Origin: JAKPNF01 sp031556275
Lineage (GTDB): Bacteria; Verrucomicrobiota; Verrucomicrobiia; Opitutales; JAKPNF01
Reading direction: 5' to 3'
DNA length: 6,557 nucleotides
NCBI GenBank assembly: GCA_031556275.1
Contig: JAVBTG010000181.1
Coordinates: forward strand, 1-6,557
The position numbers and the translations under genes were made by a program. Shown here piece after piece: positions 5,144 through 6,557 of the stretch. Each line of letters opens with the position of its first letter. Position 1 is the first letter of the stretch. Below the pieces are notes generated by a model. That model was not told the origin of the DNA, ran no database searches, and saw nothing but the letters and a program-made list of their open reading frames with translations.

Positions 5144-6382
5144 ATGGATCCATCGCAACGCATTGTCATCACCGCGCTCGGCCTGACGGCCCCCAACGGC
5201 AACACCTTGGCCGAGTACCGCGCCAACCTGTTGGCGGGCATCCCGCGCGTGCAGATGATAACGACGCGCTACATGGGCGAAGTCCCCGCGGGCGTGTGCG
5301 ATTACGATCCCCTCAAGTGCCAAAAACGCAAGGAGATACGCAACGGCACGCGCGCGGGCTCCATCGCCATCTACTGCGCCCACGAGGCCGTCGCCCAAAG
5401 CGGGCTCGACTGGGCCAACGTGGACAAATCCCGCGTGGGCGTCTACATCGGCATTACCGAGCACGGCAATGTCGAGACGGAGCAAGAGATCTTTAACATT
5501 TCCAAGTTCAACTACGACACGAAGGTCTGGACGCACCACCACAACCCCCGCACCGTGGCCAACAATCCGGCGGGGGAGATCACGATCAACATGGGCATCA
5601 CGGGCCCTCACTACACGATCGGGGCCGCCTGCGCGGCGGGTAACGCAGGGATCATCCAAGCCGCCCAAATGCTACGCTTGGGCGAGGTCGACGTGGCGAT
5701 CGCGGGCGGGGTGAGCGAGAGCATCCACACCTTCGGCATCTTCGCGGCCTTCCGCAGCCAAGGCGCCTTGGCGAGCCACGAGGATCCGAACAAGGCCAGC
5801 CGCCCCTTCGACGCCGCGCGCAACGGCATCGTGGTGAGCGAGGGCGGGTGCCTGTACATTTTGGAGCGCCTGAGCGACGCCAAGGCGCGCGGGGCCCACA
5901 TCATCGCGGAGATTTTGGGCTACAGCATCAATTCCGACTCGACGGACGCCGTGCTGCCCAACCCCGAACGCCAAGCCCAGTGCATGCGTCAGGCGATTCA
6001 GCGCGCGGGGCTCAAGCCCTGCGAGATCCAGCTCGTCAGCACCCACGCGACCGCGACTCCGATGGGCGACGTGCAGGAGTGCAAGGCCCTGCGCGAAGTA
6101 TTCGAGGACTGCCCGAACACCTATTTCAACAACACCAAGAGCTACATCGGCCACGCGATGGGTGCCGCGGGCGCGCTGGAGCTGGCGGGCAACCTGCCGA
6201 GTTTGGAGGACGGGGTCATCCACCCCACAATCAACGTCGACGAGCTCGACGAGCGCTGCGCCCTGCCCAACCTCGTCATCAACCGCCCCAAAAAAGGCGT
6301 GCAAGTGGACACGATTTTGAACACCTCCTTCGGCATGCTGGGCATAAATTCTGCGCTTGTCGTCGGCCGCCTGAAGGATTAA
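5144..6382 (+). CDS. Beta-ketoacyl-ACP synthase, FabF-like, divergent paralogue
   Basis: A 412-aa thiolase-fold condensing enzyme, the normal length for FabF (KAS II). It would join an acyl-enzyme with malonyl-ACP in fatty acid or polyketide synthesis in the cytoplasm. The N-terminus RIVITALGLTAPNGNT is typical. The active site is intact: nucleophile Cys163 in TIGAACAAG, His301 in STHATATPMGD, and Lys332 and His337 in NTKSYIGHAMGAAGALE. Cys163 has the same number as in E. coli FabF. Two differences from housekeeping FabF stand out. The nucleophile elbow is GAACAAG rather than the usual TACA(T/S)G. The C-terminal glycine loop usually written GFGGTN reads GMLGIN (397-402), so Met398 replaces the gating phenylalanine. 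An ACP gene follows 44 bp downstream, the reverse of the common acpP-fabF order, with no terminator between. No fabD, fabG or acpP is seen. A specialised lipid or polyketide role is inferred. Confidence 0.88.
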   Translation: MDPSQRIVITALGLTAPNGNTLAEYRANLLAGIPRVQMITTRYMGEVPAGVCDYDPLKCQKRKEIRNGTRAGSIAIYCAHEAVAQSGLDWANVDKSRVGVYIGITEHGNVETEQEIFNISKFNYDTKVWTHHHNPRTVANNPAGEITINMGITGPHYTIGAACAAGNAGIIQAAQMLRLGEVDVAIAGGVSESIHTFGIFAAFRSQGALASHEDPNKASRPFDAARNGIVVSEGGCLYILERLSDAKARGAHIIAEILGYSINSDSTDAVLPNPERQAQCMRQAIQRAGLKPCEIQLVSTHATATPMGDVQECKALREVFEDCPNTYFNNTKSYIGHAMGAAGALELAGNLPSLEDGVIHPTINVDELDERCALPNLVINRPKKGVQVDTILNTSFGMLGINSALVVGRLKD

Positions 6383-6426
6383 ACTAGGCGTTTACTTTCA
6401 TTCATTAAACCCGGACAACAGACCAT

Positions 6427-6557
6427 ATGAGCAAGGACGAGGTAAAGAAAATCGTGTTGGACATCATCTCGGAAATCGCGCCCGACGAAGACCTGAGCAG
6501 CGTGAAGCCGGACGTGCGCCTGCGCGACCAGCTGGCGCTGGATTCGATGGACTTTCT
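6427..6557 (+). CDS. Acyl carrier protein, N-terminal part (runs off the window)
   Basis: The first 43 codons of an acyl carrier protein are present; the gene continues past the right edge. It begins MSKDEVKKIVLDIISEIAPD, a typical ACP helix 1, followed by the loop and DVRLRDQLALDSMDF. Ser40 in the DSM motif is the expected 4'-phosphopantetheine attachment site. Housekeeping AcpP normally has GADSLD; here the motif is ALDSMDF with Met after the serine, as in ACPs dedicated to specialised pathways. It lies 44 bp after the ketosynthase on the same strand with no terminator between, so the two are probably co-transcribed and act together, the synthase loading or elongating chains on this carrier. 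No strong Shine-Dalgarno precedes the ATG; only a weak GGA lies well upstream. Confidence 0.87.
   Translation, partial: MSKDEVKKIVLDIISEIAPDEDLSSVKPDVRLRDQLALDSMDF

Noticed and set aside
5126..6304. Long minus-strand open frames antisense to the ketosynthase
   Set aside because: They have biased Val/Ala/Arg/His/Asp composition and no motifs, and they fully shadow a gene with intact catalytic residues.
1..6557. Mobile elements, CRISPR arrays, tRNA or rRNA genes
   Set aside because: No transposase or integrase, no spaced direct repeats, no terminal inverted repeats beyond the terminator hairpin, and no cloverleaf or rRNA-like segments were seen on reading by eye.

Overview
The window is gene-dense, GC-rich chromosomal DNA from a Gram-negative-type bacterium. 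Two lipoproteins with lipoboxes, an exported sialidase-like protein and a Tat translocase subunit all point to an envelope with a periplasm. Recognisable Shine-Dalgarno sequences are scarce. A ketosynthase followed by an acyl carrier protein (ACP) with an LDSMDF-type attachment site, next to a secreted Asp-box propeller protein, reminds me of Verrucomicrobiota (Opitutae-like) or a related PVC lineage. That placement is an impression from protein style, not a demonstrated assignment.

Layout, left to right. (1) 63-857 (+): a lipoprotein carrying the periplasmic part of a Wzz/GumC-type polysaccharide co-polymerase but no membrane helices. It converges, with a 6-bp gap, on (2) 864-2252 (-): dihydrolipoyl dehydrogenase with all catalytic motifs. 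(3) 2292-2690 (+): a bacterial SUI1/YciH (eIF1-like) protein, head-to-head with lpd across only 39 bp. (4) 2746-3774 (+): an exported six-bladed-propeller sialidase-like protein, joined by an ATGA stop/start overlap to (5) 3771-4253 (+), an unrecognised membrane-anchored protein. A perfect 15-bp inverted repeat flanked by A7/T7 (4239-4274) terminates this pair and also the convergent (6) tatA (4292-4567, -). Upstream of tatA, in the same direction, lies (7) a small unrecognised lipoprotein (4631-5050, -). Divergent from it is (8) a FabF-like ketosynthase (5144-6382, +) followed by (9) an ACP (6427 to the window edge, +, partial).

The genes do not form one pathway. The lpd, SUI1 and tatA genes are single housekeeping-type genes away from their usual partners: no E1/E2 subunits and no tatB or tatC are visible. 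The most suggestive block is the ketosynthase-ACP pair at the right edge. The synthase keeps the Cys-His-Lys-His active site but replaces the C-terminal GFGGTN-type loop with GMLGIN. The ACP is not of the AcpP DSL type. Together they look like the start of a dedicated lipid or polyketide locus that continues beyond the window. The second notable feature is a C8 tract and a G9 tract in the two translationally coupled exported/anchored genes, which could be slippage-prone.

No tRNA, rRNA, CRISPR array, insertion sequence or attachment site was seen, and no gene-free stretch exceeds 100 bases.
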